Part shown: piece after piece, positions 35,235-43,131 of the stretch
Layout of the letters: each line of letters begins with the position of its first letter
How positions within the stretch are numbered: position 1 is the stretch's first letter
NCBI RefSeq assembly: GCF_014323725.1
Contig: NZ_JABVED010000027.1
Span: forward strand, 1 to 54,902
Source of the DNA: Actinokineospora xionganensis
GTDB lineage: Bacteria > Actinomycetota > Actinomycetes > Mycobacteriales > Pseudonocardiaceae
Reading direction: 5' to 3'
Length of the DNA stretch: 54,902 nucleotides
The notes under the pieces: generated by a model
What the model was told of the DNA's origin: nothing
What the model saw: only the letters and a program-made list of their open reading frames with translations
Databases searched by the model: none
Made by a program: the position numbers and the translations under genes

Positions 35235-36544
35235 ACGGCTCGCAACTCGGCAATCCTCGCGAGCAGGTGTCCAGCCGCGTCCCGCGGCAGGGTTCGGGCC
35301 GCTCTTTCGATGTCGGTGAGCCGGTCCACGGCCCGGACCGACCGCAGGCTCGCGACGAGGTCGAGCGCACTGTCCGCCTCCGCGATACCGGCGTCGACAT
35401 CGCCGACATGGAGTTTCCCGGCGGCGAGGATGATCCGGTCGAACACGGATGAGCGAGCGGGTCGCCCGGTCGTCGGCGCGCTGATGATTCGGTGGGCGAT
35501 GGTCGCGGCGTCGGCCGCGTAGTGCCGGAACTCGGGTTCCGGTCGGCGCGCCAGCACCATGTAGGCCATCGCGCGTACCCCGTCCCAATCGCCGGACCGG
35601 GCGAACGCCGACGCCCACGGCGGGGCGTCGCCATCGATGCGCCCCAGCTCGTGCTCCGCCCGGGAGAACGAGTCCTCCATCCGCCGCGTCTGGCCCTTCA
35701 ACGCGTGCGCCCATCCGGACGAAACATGCAACCTGGCCAGGTCGGCGTACGAACCGGCGTCCTGGGCGGCGATCTGCCCAAGCTGGAACGCGCGCAGCGC
35801 GTCATCCGGGCGTTCGACGTGCAGGCTGACCCGCCCGAGCCGATACAGCGCCGCCGCGACCATGCCCGCTTCGCCGACCTCTGACCCCAACGCCAGGGCG
35901 GCCATGAAGTGCCGCGACGCCTCATTGTGCCGACCGACATCGTGCAGCGACCACCCGACCAGACAGTGAAGGTCGGCTACGGCAATGCGGGCGTGTTCGG
36001 CGACCGGCATGCCCTCTGCCACAGACAGCAGGGACCTGGCCGTCGCGAGCGCCCCCGATGCGGCGTCCAACGCGGCACCGCCGCCATGGTTCTGTTCCAG
36101 CGACCACAGCAGGGCAGTCAGTTCGCGAATCTGCGCGACGTCCGATTGACCGATCCGCCGAGGTGCCGGTGCCGCGCTCACCGGATCCGCGGGCAACCAG
36201 CGCGCCAGGTCGGGCGGAACTGCACCTACCGCGAGTGCCGCCGCCGCTCCCAGCAACTCTCTGCCCATCGGCGCCGTGTCCAGGCTGCGAGCACCCGGGG
36301 CCGATCGAGCAGGCTCGACGGCGTCGCTCGCTGACACCGCCTCGCCGAGCAGCTCCGCGAGCTGATCGAGGTCCACTTTGAGGGTGGTTGCGATCTTGCG
36401 TCGCCGCCACGGCTGTGGGCTCAGCGCGCCGCGCTCCCACCGGCCCACCGTCGAGGGCTCTACGCCGACCTCATGGGCGAACGCCTCCTGCGTGTAACCC
36501 AACACTTCGCGGCGCGCCGTGAGCCGCTCCCGCCGTGTTCCCAC
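35231..36544 (-). CDS. XRE-family regulator with TPR-like C-terminus
   Basis: A 437-residue protein. The N-terminal helix-turn-helix (LGYTQEAFAHEVGVEPSTVG, then RWERGALSPQPWRRRKIA) is followed by a Pro/Ala linker and a long helical region resembling tetratricopeptide repeats (for example LYRLGRVSLHVERPDDALR). Such proteins act as signal-responsive regulators. The GTG start at 36544 was chosen because the HTH begins there. It is cotranscribed with the downstream kinase, whose expression it may govern. Confidence 0.87.
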   Translation of the reverse strand: MGTRRERLTARREVLGYTQEAFAHEVGVEPSTVGRWERGALSPQPWRRRKIATTLKVDLDQLAELLGEAVSASDAVEPARSAPGARSLDTAPMGRELLGAAAALAVGAVPPDLARWLPADPVSAAPAPRRIGQSDVAQIRELTALLWSLEQNHGGGAALDAASGALATARSLLSVAEGMPVAEHARIAVADLHCLVGWSLHDVGRHNEASRHFMAALALGSEVGEAGMVAAALYRLGRVSLHVERPDDALRAFQLGQIAAQDAGSYADLARLHVSSGWAHALKGQTRRMEDSFSRAEHELGRIDGDAPPWASAFARSGDWDGVRAMAYMVLARRPEPEFRHYAADAATIAHRIISAPTTGRPARSSVFDRIILAAGKLHVGDVDAGIAEADSALDLVASLRSVRAVDRLTDIERAARTLPRDAAGHLLARIAELRAV

Positions 36545-36627
36545 CGGCCGTCACCACCCCTGATCATGGGCCGTGATCCAACATACCCGGACCCCGTAGC
36601 GGCAGATCCACCCTTGGTCGTTGGCGG

Positions 36628-37155
36628 TCAGGCGCCCGCTCGATCACGCCGGGCCAATGAATCCCACTGACCGAATACGGGCACGGGCTCAGCGTTAATG
36701 TCGACTGAAACTCCGGAATACTCAGATACCGTCGTCTCAGCAGCAACGACATCCGTCGACTCCTGCCGAACCGTCCCGTCGCTCTGGTAATGAACACTCT
36801 CTATCGTGTGCGCGCCACGAAGATCCTGCCGTGCGTCCTCGGCGTACGACCAGGTTCCGACCTTGGTCATAAACATCGTGTCGGGACTGGTTCGCTTGAA
36901 CGTGTATTTGAGGACACGCAGCGTGCTGTCCTCATCGAAGAACCAGACCCCGACATAGTCACGCTCCAGCCGGACCTCTATCAGCAGTTCCGGTTTACCC
37001 AGATCACCGATCACAGCGGTGTACAGCTCGCCAGACTGGTGCCGCGCGTTGGCCTGCTCGTCGCTCAGCACCGTGATGGGCTTGCGAAGGACGCTGTTCC
37101 AGCGCTCGCAGTAGGTGATCGGCCGGGGGACGGATGCGGCGGTCACGTCGCTCAC
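36628..37155 (-). CDS. Probable immunity protein for adjacent toxin
   Basis: A 175-residue soluble protein that I do not recognise by family. It contains WNSVLRKPITVLSDEQ, then LLIEVRLERDYVGVWFFDED and a beta-rich middle. Its GTG start overlaps the stop of the toxin-domain gene by GTGA. Position, size and lack of a signal peptide fit the usual toxin-then-immunity order of polymorphic toxin loci. The assignment is by context only. Confidence 0.55.
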   Translation of the reverse strand: MSDVTAASVPRPITYCERWNSVLRKPITVLSDEQANARHQSGELYTAVIGDLGKPELLIEVRLERDYVGVWFFDEDSTLRVLKYTFKRTSPDTMFMTKVGTWSYAEDARQDLRGAHTIESVHYQSDGTVRQESTDVVAAETTVSEYSGVSVDINAEPVPVFGQWDSLARRDRAGA

Positions 37156-37562
37156 AGGGTGTACTCCTTGCCTTCGCTGTCTCGAATCGTAACATCCAAC
37201 TCCGCAGCCCTTTCCAGAATGGCGCGCGGGACATCGATCCGTTGGGGCGGAACTTCCAGAATCATGACACCATCGAGTGGTTCACCAACCAACTCGGGAA
37301 ACTCGTCACGATTCCGTGGTGAATCGGCGATCTCCTCGCCGGGGGAATACTTACGACTCATCGCTGCCAGATACCCGAAAGCGGTTTCCTCTTTGATCTC
37401 GGCGAGCTGGGTATGCTTACGTTCGACGATTTCCGCTCCGTCCCGATACGAGTCGACGACCTTGCCAGTGCTAAGTCTGATCTCATTCACCGGGTAGTGG
37501 GGCCGACGCTCCACGTTGAACTTGTTGCCCTCCTGAATCCGCTCCCAGACCGCTGGAGGCAT
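37152..37562 (-). CDS. Polymorphic-toxin C-terminal domain, probable REase-fold nuclease
   Basis: A 136-residue frame from the ATG at 37562. It reads VNEIRLSTGKVVDSYRDG then EIVERKHTQLAEI, where Asp and Glu-x-Lys could form a PD-(D/E)XK site, then YLAAMSRKYSPGEEIAD and LDGVMILEVPPQ. This resembles nuclease toxin tips of actinobacterial polymorphic toxins. It has no good ribosome site. The same frame continues upstream through a Pro/Ala-rich linker to a TGA at 37641 that ends the helical gene. The two may be one toxin gene broken by a stop. Confidence 0.6.
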   Translation of the reverse strand: MPPAVWERIQEGNKFNVERRPHYPVNEIRLSTGKVVDSYRDGAEIVERKHTQLAEIKEETAFGYLAAMSRKYSPGEEIADSPRNRDEFPELVGEPLDGVMILEVPPQRIDVPRAILERAAELDVTIRDSEGKEYTL

Positions 37563-37640
37563 CTTCGCGGGTCGCCGCCTGGCAGGCGATGCATCCGCGA
37601 CGGGAGTTGGTGGCCCCGCTGGCGCCGTAGGGCCAGCTCT

Positions 37641-37898
37641 TCAACGCCCGAGCACCGCCGCCGCGGTCGTCTCCAGGACGTTCCGGATCATGCCCAACTG
37701 GTCCGTCAACTGCTGGACCATCTGTTCCTTGAGGGCCATGATCTGACCCGCCGTTTGTTCGTGGCCCGTGCCCTGAACGATCTGCATCACCTGCTGGCCG
37801 ACCTGCTCCAACTCGGTGCTGACATGGCCGACCGCGCCATACGGCAACTTCTCCGCCAGCTGGTTGAGCTGAGCAGCGCACTCCTGCAACGACGACAC
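37641..37898 (-). CDS. Small helical leader protein, probable toxin N-terminus
   Basis: An 85-residue, nearly all-helical protein from the GTG at 37898, with AAGGAG six bases upstream. It begins MSSLQECAAQLNQLAEK, with many Gln and Glu, and resembles WXG100-like or DUF6244-like N-terminal domains used to export or multimerise actinobacterial toxins. Its TGA stop is in frame with the downstream toxin domain 27 codons away. It may be a separate partner gene or the severed head of the toxin. Confidence 0.6.
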   Translation of the reverse strand: MSSLQECAAQLNQLAEKLPYGAVGHVSTELEQVGQQVMQIVQGTGHEQTAGQIMALKEQMVQQLTDQLGMIRNVLETTAAAVLGR

Positions 37899-38432
37899 TC
37901 GGCACTCCTTCGAAGATCCATCTCTTGTGGTGATCACTCAACCGGCGTGGGAGAGGCGCGACCAGAGCGTGATCAGCGCGGAAACCGGGCGTCCATGAGG
38001 CGTCACCGGCGATGACCAGCCACGAAGGGGTTGACGGGGCCCGTGTGTTCAGAGTCCGTCTGTTCCGCGGTCCGCATCGGCGTGGGACGGAAGACCCGTA
38101 GCGGAACTGTGTCGGCATCGCGGGGCCGACCGATGTTGGAAGGAGGCCGACGCGGCATCGCCGCCAGATGCCGGCAGGTCGTAGGTCGGGAGGCCAGCGC
38201 AGACTACTGCAAGTGTTGACATGATCACTATAAGTGGCAGCGGCTGGCCATTTGAGGCCAACGGGAGGCGTTTTGCTGGGCGTTTTTGGTGCGTTTGAGG
38301 CCTGTCGATGCAGCCTGCCTGGCTGGACCTGCGCGTTTGCCCTGCGCCGGGCTGGTTGCCCCGCCACCTGATTTGGCGGCTGCGGCTAACGTTTGGCGGC
38401 GGTTGCCTGATTCGGCGGGAGCGAGGAGCGGC
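37899..38432. other. Intergenic region upstream of toxin locus and HAD gene
   Basis: A 534-bp gap between divergent genes. The first 40 bases carry the ribosome site of the toxin leader. Near 38422 a GAGGAG serves the HAD gene. I see no gene or strong palindrome between them, so it probably holds promoters for both directions. Confidence 0.35.
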
Positions 38433-39101
38433 GTGATTCGGTCTGTGGTGTTCGACGTCGGCGAGACCCTGCTCGACGACACCCGTGAGTTCGGGGCGTG
38501 GGCGGACTGGATTCGAGTACCCCGCCACACCTTCTCCGCAGTGCTCGGTGCGGTGACAGCGGCGGGCAGGGACAACGCCGAGACGTTCCAGTACTTCCGT
38601 CCTGGGTTCGACCTGGCGGCCGAACGCGAGCTGCGAGAGCAAGCCGGGTGCGGGGAACAGATCGATGAGGCCGACCTCTACCAGGACGTTCGAGCGGCGT
38701 TGGCCGACCTGAGGGATCTCGGCGTGTGGGTGGGTATCGCCGGGAACCAGACAGTCAAGGCCGCACGTCTACTGCGCGAGTTGGATCTCCCCGTGGATGC
38801 GATCGCGACATCCGGCGAGTGGGGCGTGGCGAAGCCGGATCCATTGTTCTTTCACCGTGTGGCCGACTTCGCTCCCGGACAGCGGGATGAAATCGTCTAC
38901 GTGGGTGACCACCGCGACAACGATGTCGTCGCTGCCACGGACGCGGGCCTGCGAGCCGTGATGGTCCGGCGCGGGCCATGGGGGCACCTGTGGGCGGATG
39001 ACCCCGTGGTCGCGGCCCGGGCCGATGCCGTGATCGACTCGTTGGCTGAGCTAGCCAGGATGGTCAGCCGGTCGACGCAGGCTGGGTCATCCACCGGCTG
39101 A
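38433..39101 (+). CDS. HAD-superfamily hydrolase
   Basis: A 222-residue protein. Motif I is VVFDVGETLLDD (nucleophile Asp and, in place of the usual second Asp, Glu), motif II is IAGNQ, motif III is the Lys of GVAKPDP, and motif IV is VGDHRDND. It is a phosphatase or related hydrolase on an unknown small substrate. Glu at the second acidic position of motif I (DVGET) is common among phosphoglycolate-phosphatase-like members. The GTG at 38433 follows GAGGAG. Its end overlaps the convergent XRE gene by 38 bases. Confidence 0.86.
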   Translation: MIRSVVFDVGETLLDDTREFGAWADWIRVPRHTFSAVLGAVTAAGRDNAETFQYFRPGFDLAAERELREQAGCGEQIDEADLYQDVRAALADLRDLGVWVGIAGNQTVKAARLLRELDLPVDAIATSGEWGVAKPDPLFFHRVADFAPGQRDEIVYVGDHRDNDVVAATDAGLRAVMVRRGPWGHLWADDPVVAARADAVIDSLAELARMVSRSTQAGSSTG

Positions 39102-40269
39102 AGTCGCGTAGCGCGCTCGAGGCGGGGCTCGACTGGTGCATGTGGTGGATGACCTCGCGGACTTGAGGGTGGGCCTGGATGTGCTCCGGTGCCGTCGTTC
39201 TGGCCGCGATGAACTCGTCGAGCGCCCGATCGTGCCGCCCGGCCTGGTGGTGTGCGCGACCGAGATCGACATGGAAGTGGGAACGCCGTTCGGCGGGAAG
39301 GCTGATCGGCGGAGACCACCCGGCTGCTGACTGCAGCGCGGTGCCGGCGTCGCCGAGTTCGACGGCAAGCGACACCTGGTGGATGCGGACCGACGCGGGT
39401 CCGAAGGCGGTCCCGAAGTACACGCCCTCGTCCACCTGGAAGGCGCATCTGCTGGCCTCGGCCAGGTGGTCGCGTGCGCTTGCTGCCAGACCCGCACGGG
39501 CTGCGGTGACGGCGGCGCGCATGTGCAGCGCTCCGTAGACGGCCGCTGCCTGCGCGGATGCTTCGTGCTCGACCCGGGTGGCTGCGCGTTCGAGCATTCG
39601 GCGGCCGGTCTGGAGATCGCCGTTGGCGAAGAACGTCTCCGCCCGCACGTAGGCGGCAGTCGCGATCAGCAGGTCGTCCTCGGCCGCGCGAGCGGCCCAT
39701 TCCATCAGGCCGATGATCCGGGCCGACAGGTCGTAGTAGCCATATTTGTCGGCAATGGCGTCGGCGGCCCGGTACGCTTGGACCAGCAAGCGCGCCACCG
39801 CGACTCGCTCCGCGCCCGAGCTGGTGGTGAACGCGCGCATCAGTTCGGACAGCAGAGCAGGTATCAGCGTGGCGAGCGCCCCGTAGTTTGACTGCAGGCG
39901 GCTGGTGACAACATCGGCCACAGCACGCTCAAGTTCGGCGATGCCGCGGGTGGGCCCATCTTCGGGCAGGTCGTAGGCGTCGAGGACTCGCCTCAGCGCG
40001 GGGATCCCCGCGTGGACCAGGTCCGACTGTTCCACCGCGCCACGCCGCAGCATTGGAACAGCAGGCTGCGACAGCAGAACGGCGAGCTCGTCGAGCGTGA
40101 TCGCCAACGCCGCGGCAATCTTGCGCCGTACCCACGGCTGCGGCGCGGACTTCCCGCTTTCCCAGCGAACCACCGCCGACCGTTCCATGCCGAGCCGTTC
40201 GGCGAGCGTTTCCTGGGTAAAGCCCAAGGCGGCACGCCGCGCCGCGAAAGCCATCCGACGTTCGTACAA
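39064..40269 (-). CDS. XRE-family regulator with TPR-like C-terminus (second copy type)
   Basis: A 401-residue protein. The helix-turn-helix is LGFTQETLAERLGMERSAVV followed by RWESGKSAPQPWVRRKIA, closely similar in layout to the regulator at 35231-36544. A helical repeat-rich C-terminus follows. A TTG at 40269 is the favoured start because GGAGGGG lies four bases upstream; ATG 40254 is the alternative. The target is unknown. It overlaps the HAD gene tail to tail. Confidence 0.83.
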   Translation of the reverse strand: MYERRMAFAARRAALGFTQETLAERLGMERSAVVRWESGKSAPQPWVRRKIAAALAITLDELAVLLSQPAVPMLRRGAVEQSDLVHAGIPALRRVLDAYDLPEDGPTRGIAELERAVADVVTSRLQSNYGALATLIPALLSELMRAFTTSSGAERVAVARLLVQAYRAADAIADKYGYYDLSARIIGLMEWAARAAEDDLLIATAAYVRAETFFANGDLQTGRRMLERAATRVEHEASAQAAAVYGALHMRAAVTAARAGLAASARDHLAEASRCAFQVDEGVYFGTAFGPASVRIHQVSLAVELGDAGTALQSAAGWSPPISLPAERRSHFHVDLGRAHHQAGRHDRALDEFIAARTTAPEHIQAHPQVREVIHHMHQSSPASSALRDFSRWMTQPASTG

Positions 40270-40583
40270 GACACCCCTCCGCCCAGTGCAGCATCCAGTC
40301 TGGCAGCCGTTCCGCCCACGTCGACCGGGAAACGGGTGAATCGCGCGTAATGCCGCTGACTACGTTCCGCACTGTTTCCGCCGCTCATCACAGGTCAGGC
40401 CGCATTCGCGCCGCACAAACGCCGCATCGACGCTCTGTTCCGGGACTCGGCTTCGGGGTTGAGTTGGCTACCTTGCCACGCTGGATCGAGACCGCACCCG
40501 GTCGCTATGCCGCTCAGGAGCGTTACGGCGCGATTGACCATCAGAGTCTGGTCAGCAGGACCCACCGCGACAGGGAGGACGCC

Positions 40584-40930
40584 ATGCCAGAGAAAGTCTC
40601 GAGGAGAAGGTCGTCTGCTGCGTCGTACGCGACGGCAAGCTGCTGGCCTTCCGGCACACCGTCTACAGCTACGAAGAGGGTCGGCATCCGGGTCCCGGCC
40701 AGCAGCGTCCGCGACGGCGAGACGCCCGAGGACGCCGCGCTCCGTGAGGCCAGCGAGGAATCGACCTCACCGCCTTGAAGATCGTGCGCAGTCTTGCCCC
40801 CGGGTGGCGGACTTCCGGAACCCACACCCTGATCCAGGCCAGCATGTAGCACTTCGGTACCAGTGCGGCGCAAGTGCAGCGCCAAGACAGCCACAGCGCC
40901 CGCGATCTCCGCGACGCTCTTAACCACGTG
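40584..40930 (+). pseudogene. NUDIX hydrolase pseudogene
   Basis: A good ribosome site (AGGGAGG) and ATG at 40584 open a frame that soon breaks. Pieces in three phases spell KVVCCVVRDGKLLAFRH, then VRDGETPEDAALREASEE (the NUDIX box minus its end), then IDLTALKIVRSLAPGWRTSG. An in-frame TAG at 40847 interrupts the last piece. At least three small shifts plus a nonsense codon make it non-functional. Confidence 0.7.
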
Positions 40931-40950
40931 AGTCGAGGAACAGGAGCGTC

Positions 40951-41592
40951 ATGGCAGCCTCTGCTCTGATCGCCGAGGACACACGGGCCGCCTCGCTCGC
41001 ACTGGGATTACCCATGCCGTCACCCACACCGGCCGCCGAGCAATGGCTTGCCGCACTGCCGACCGCTGTCGGCTGCGCTCGCCGATTCGTGTGCGACGTC
41101 CTCGAACGCTGGCGAATGCACTCCGCGATCCCGGCCGCCGACCGCGCGGTGGCCAACCTCGTCGCCGATGCCGTTCGCACCACGGGGTTCGACGTCCAAC
41201 GGCCCGAGCCGATCGAGCTGATCAGACTCGACCTGAAGTTGATCAAAGTTATGGTCTGCTACACGAACAACCGCCTGCTGATCGAAGTATGGGACACCGA
41301 CTCAACGCCGCCCGCACAGATTGCTCGCGAACGACATCAGGAAAAGGCGCGATCTCGGACGCACTACGTACCCGACGTCGGCGGCAAGGTCGTCCGTGTC
41401 GAACTCATTGACATACAGCCTGAGACACAGGACACCCAACGGCTCCCACTGCCGCGCAGGAACCGGCGGCCACCTCCAACCATGCCCGCCGAGGATTCGG
41501 ACCGCCCTACATGGGCTGAAACCGATCCGGTCGTGCTCCAGAAGATCCTCGACGGACTGAGGGGCCTGGGCACCGGCGATCCGCCAGCATGA
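40951..41592 (+). CDS. Degenerate anti-sigma-like ATP-binding protein
   Basis: A 213-residue protein from an ATG with AGGAG upstream. AVGCARRFVCDVLERWRM, then VANLVADAVRTTGFDVQ and LLIEVWDTDSTPP follow the plan of RsbW-like (HATPase_c_2) domains of Streptomyces and relatives. The N-box Asn normally present (E-x-VTNA) is replaced in NLVADAV, so ATP binding is doubtful. The C-terminal 60 residues are a Pro-rich tail. It lies upstream of the biosynthetic genes but is separated from them by 345 bp. Confidence 0.65.
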   Translation: MAASALIAEDTRAASLALGLPMPSPTPAAEQWLAALPTAVGCARRFVCDVLERWRMHSAIPAADRAVANLVADAVRTTGFDVQRPEPIELIRLDLKLIKVMVCYTNNRLLIEVWDTDSTPPAQIARERHQEKARSRTHYVPDVGGKVVRVELIDIQPETQDTQRLPLPRRNRRPPPTMPAEDSDRPTWAETDPVVLQKILDGLRGLGTGDPPA

Positions 41593-41937
41593 TCTGCAAC
41601 CCGTTGCGGTATTGCTCCAAACCCAGGAATAGCAGGAACCAACCATGAACGTGAACAAGATCTGGTGTCATACCAACGACTTCAGCGCTCGATAGAGGCC
41701 GATCACGGCCAGGTCGACCCGTGATGCTGGCTCCGTCAGCGCCAACCTCTGTGAACAAGGCAATGCCGAGGACTGTTAGAGAAACTGAACTGTTCAGTTT
41801 CGTGCTGACGGAGGAGGGGGTCTGCCATGTTCTACGACCACTGATCTCGGTAGTCGGGTCACAGGGCCGGTCTGGGGTGTGCGCCGGACCCTGTGCCCCG
41901 ATCCGCGAACACAACCACGCACCGGCGAGGAGAGCTG
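41593..41937. promoter_or_regulatory. Promoter region of the biosynthetic operon with perfect palindrome
   Basis: A 345-bp leader. A perfect palindrome with ten-base arms (gaaactgaac at 41781-41790, one-base centre, complement at 41792-41801) is the clear operator candidate. Its core TGAAC-T-GTTCA matches a site upstream of the XRE gene at 51050. AGGAG at about 41927-41932 serves the P450 gene. The rest shows no gene. Confidence 0.65.
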
Positions 41938-43104
41938 ATGTCATCTCTGACTACCTACGATCCACTGGACCCGGCGACGTTGGCGAATCCCTATCCCGTT
42001 CTGGCCGAACTTCGGTCCAGCACACCGGTTTTCTGGCACGAGGGCATGCGTTCCTGGGCGCTGACCAGGTATTCGGACTGTGTGGCCGTACTGCGTGATC
42101 ACGTGCGGTTCGCTCGTGACCGGCGGCGGACCGGAGCAGCGGTGTCGGAGCCGAGTCTGAGCGTACAGTCGCTCGATCCGCCGGAGCAGTTCCCAGTGCG
42201 GAGCTTGTTCATGAACGCGTTGCGGGCGCAGGATCTCGACGCCATCGGGCGTCGGGCGCGGAGTCTGCTGGACGCCCGGTTCGATCAGCTCGCCGACCGT
42301 GCGGAGTTCGATGTGATGGCGGAAGTTGCGGCACCGTTGTCAGTGGCCGTGATCTCGGACCTGCTAGGCGTCGACGAACCCGATGTCGACTCCTTCGTCT
42401 CGATCTCGGACGCGATCATGCGGAGTATGGACGCAGGCCTTGATCCGGCTGTGGCCGAGCCGGGGCGGATGGCCCGGCGGGAGTTGAGCGCTCTGGTGGA
42501 GTCATGGTTCCGAACGTCCGGTCGGCCCGGACTCTTGTCGCACGTCAGGGAGCACGCCAAGGGAAGCTCCGACACCGATCTCGACTTGTATGTGCGCAAC
42601 ACCGCGCGAGTGATGTTCCAGGGCGGCTACAGCACGATGGTCGCCGCGGTCGGCAACGCCGTGCACACCCTGCTGCGGCACCCGAACGCCTTGGACCGGA
42701 TGCGCGATTCCGCGGTCCTGCGTACCGGCGTCGACGAGTTGGTTCGCTTCGACGGGCCGGTGCAGGGTACGAGCCGAATCGCGACCGCGCCCGTAGAGGT
42801 CGGCGGTGTCACGGTGAACACGGGCGAGACCGTGCTGATCCTGTTCGCCGCCGCCAACCACGACCCTGCCCAGTTCGCGGACCCGGAGCAACTGCTGCTG
42901 GACCGCTTGCCCAACCGGCACCTCGGATACGGCTGGGGCACTCACTCGTGCATCGGCACGGTAGCTGCGCAAACCACGTTGCGCGCCTTGATCTCCAGTC
43001 TGCTGGAGAACCCCACCAGGCTGCATGCGGCCAGCCCTCCCGTGCGGCGCAACACCGCGACCATGCGCGCCTTCGACCTGCTGCCAGCCACTTTCTGCCC
43101 CTGA
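41938..43104 (+). CDS. Cytochrome P450
   Basis: A 388-residue soluble class I-type P450. The heme-binding loop is GYGWGTHSCIG (ligand Cys338), the ExxR motif is ELVR (Glu267/Arg270) and the I helix reads FQGGYSTMVAA. The acidic residue usually before the I-helix Thr is Ser here, which can accompany altered oxygen activation or non-standard chemistry. It is the first gene of the cluster. The ATG at 41938 has a strong ribosome site and a palindromic operator lies upstream. Likely role: oxidative tailoring of the amino-acid building block or peptide product. Confidence 0.95.
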   Translation: MSSLTTYDPLDPATLANPYPVLAELRSSTPVFWHEGMRSWALTRYSDCVAVLRDHVRFARDRRRTGAAVSEPSLSVQSLDPPEQFPVRSLFMNALRAQDLDAIGRRARSLLDARFDQLADRAEFDVMAEVAAPLSVAVISDLLGVDEPDVDSFVSISDAIMRSMDAGLDPAVAEPGRMARRELSALVESWFRTSGRPGLLSHVREHAKGSSDTDLDLYVRNTARVMFQGGYSTMVAAVGNAVHTLLRHPNALDRMRDSAVLRTGVDELVRFDGPVQGTSRIATAPVEVGGVTVNTGETVLILFAAANHDPAQFADPEQLLLDRLPNRHLGYGWGTHSCIGTVAAQTTLRALISSLLENPTRLHAASPPVRRNTATMRAFDLLPATFCP

Positions 43105-43131
43105 ACGCCCCGCTGCGACCTGGGAGTACCC

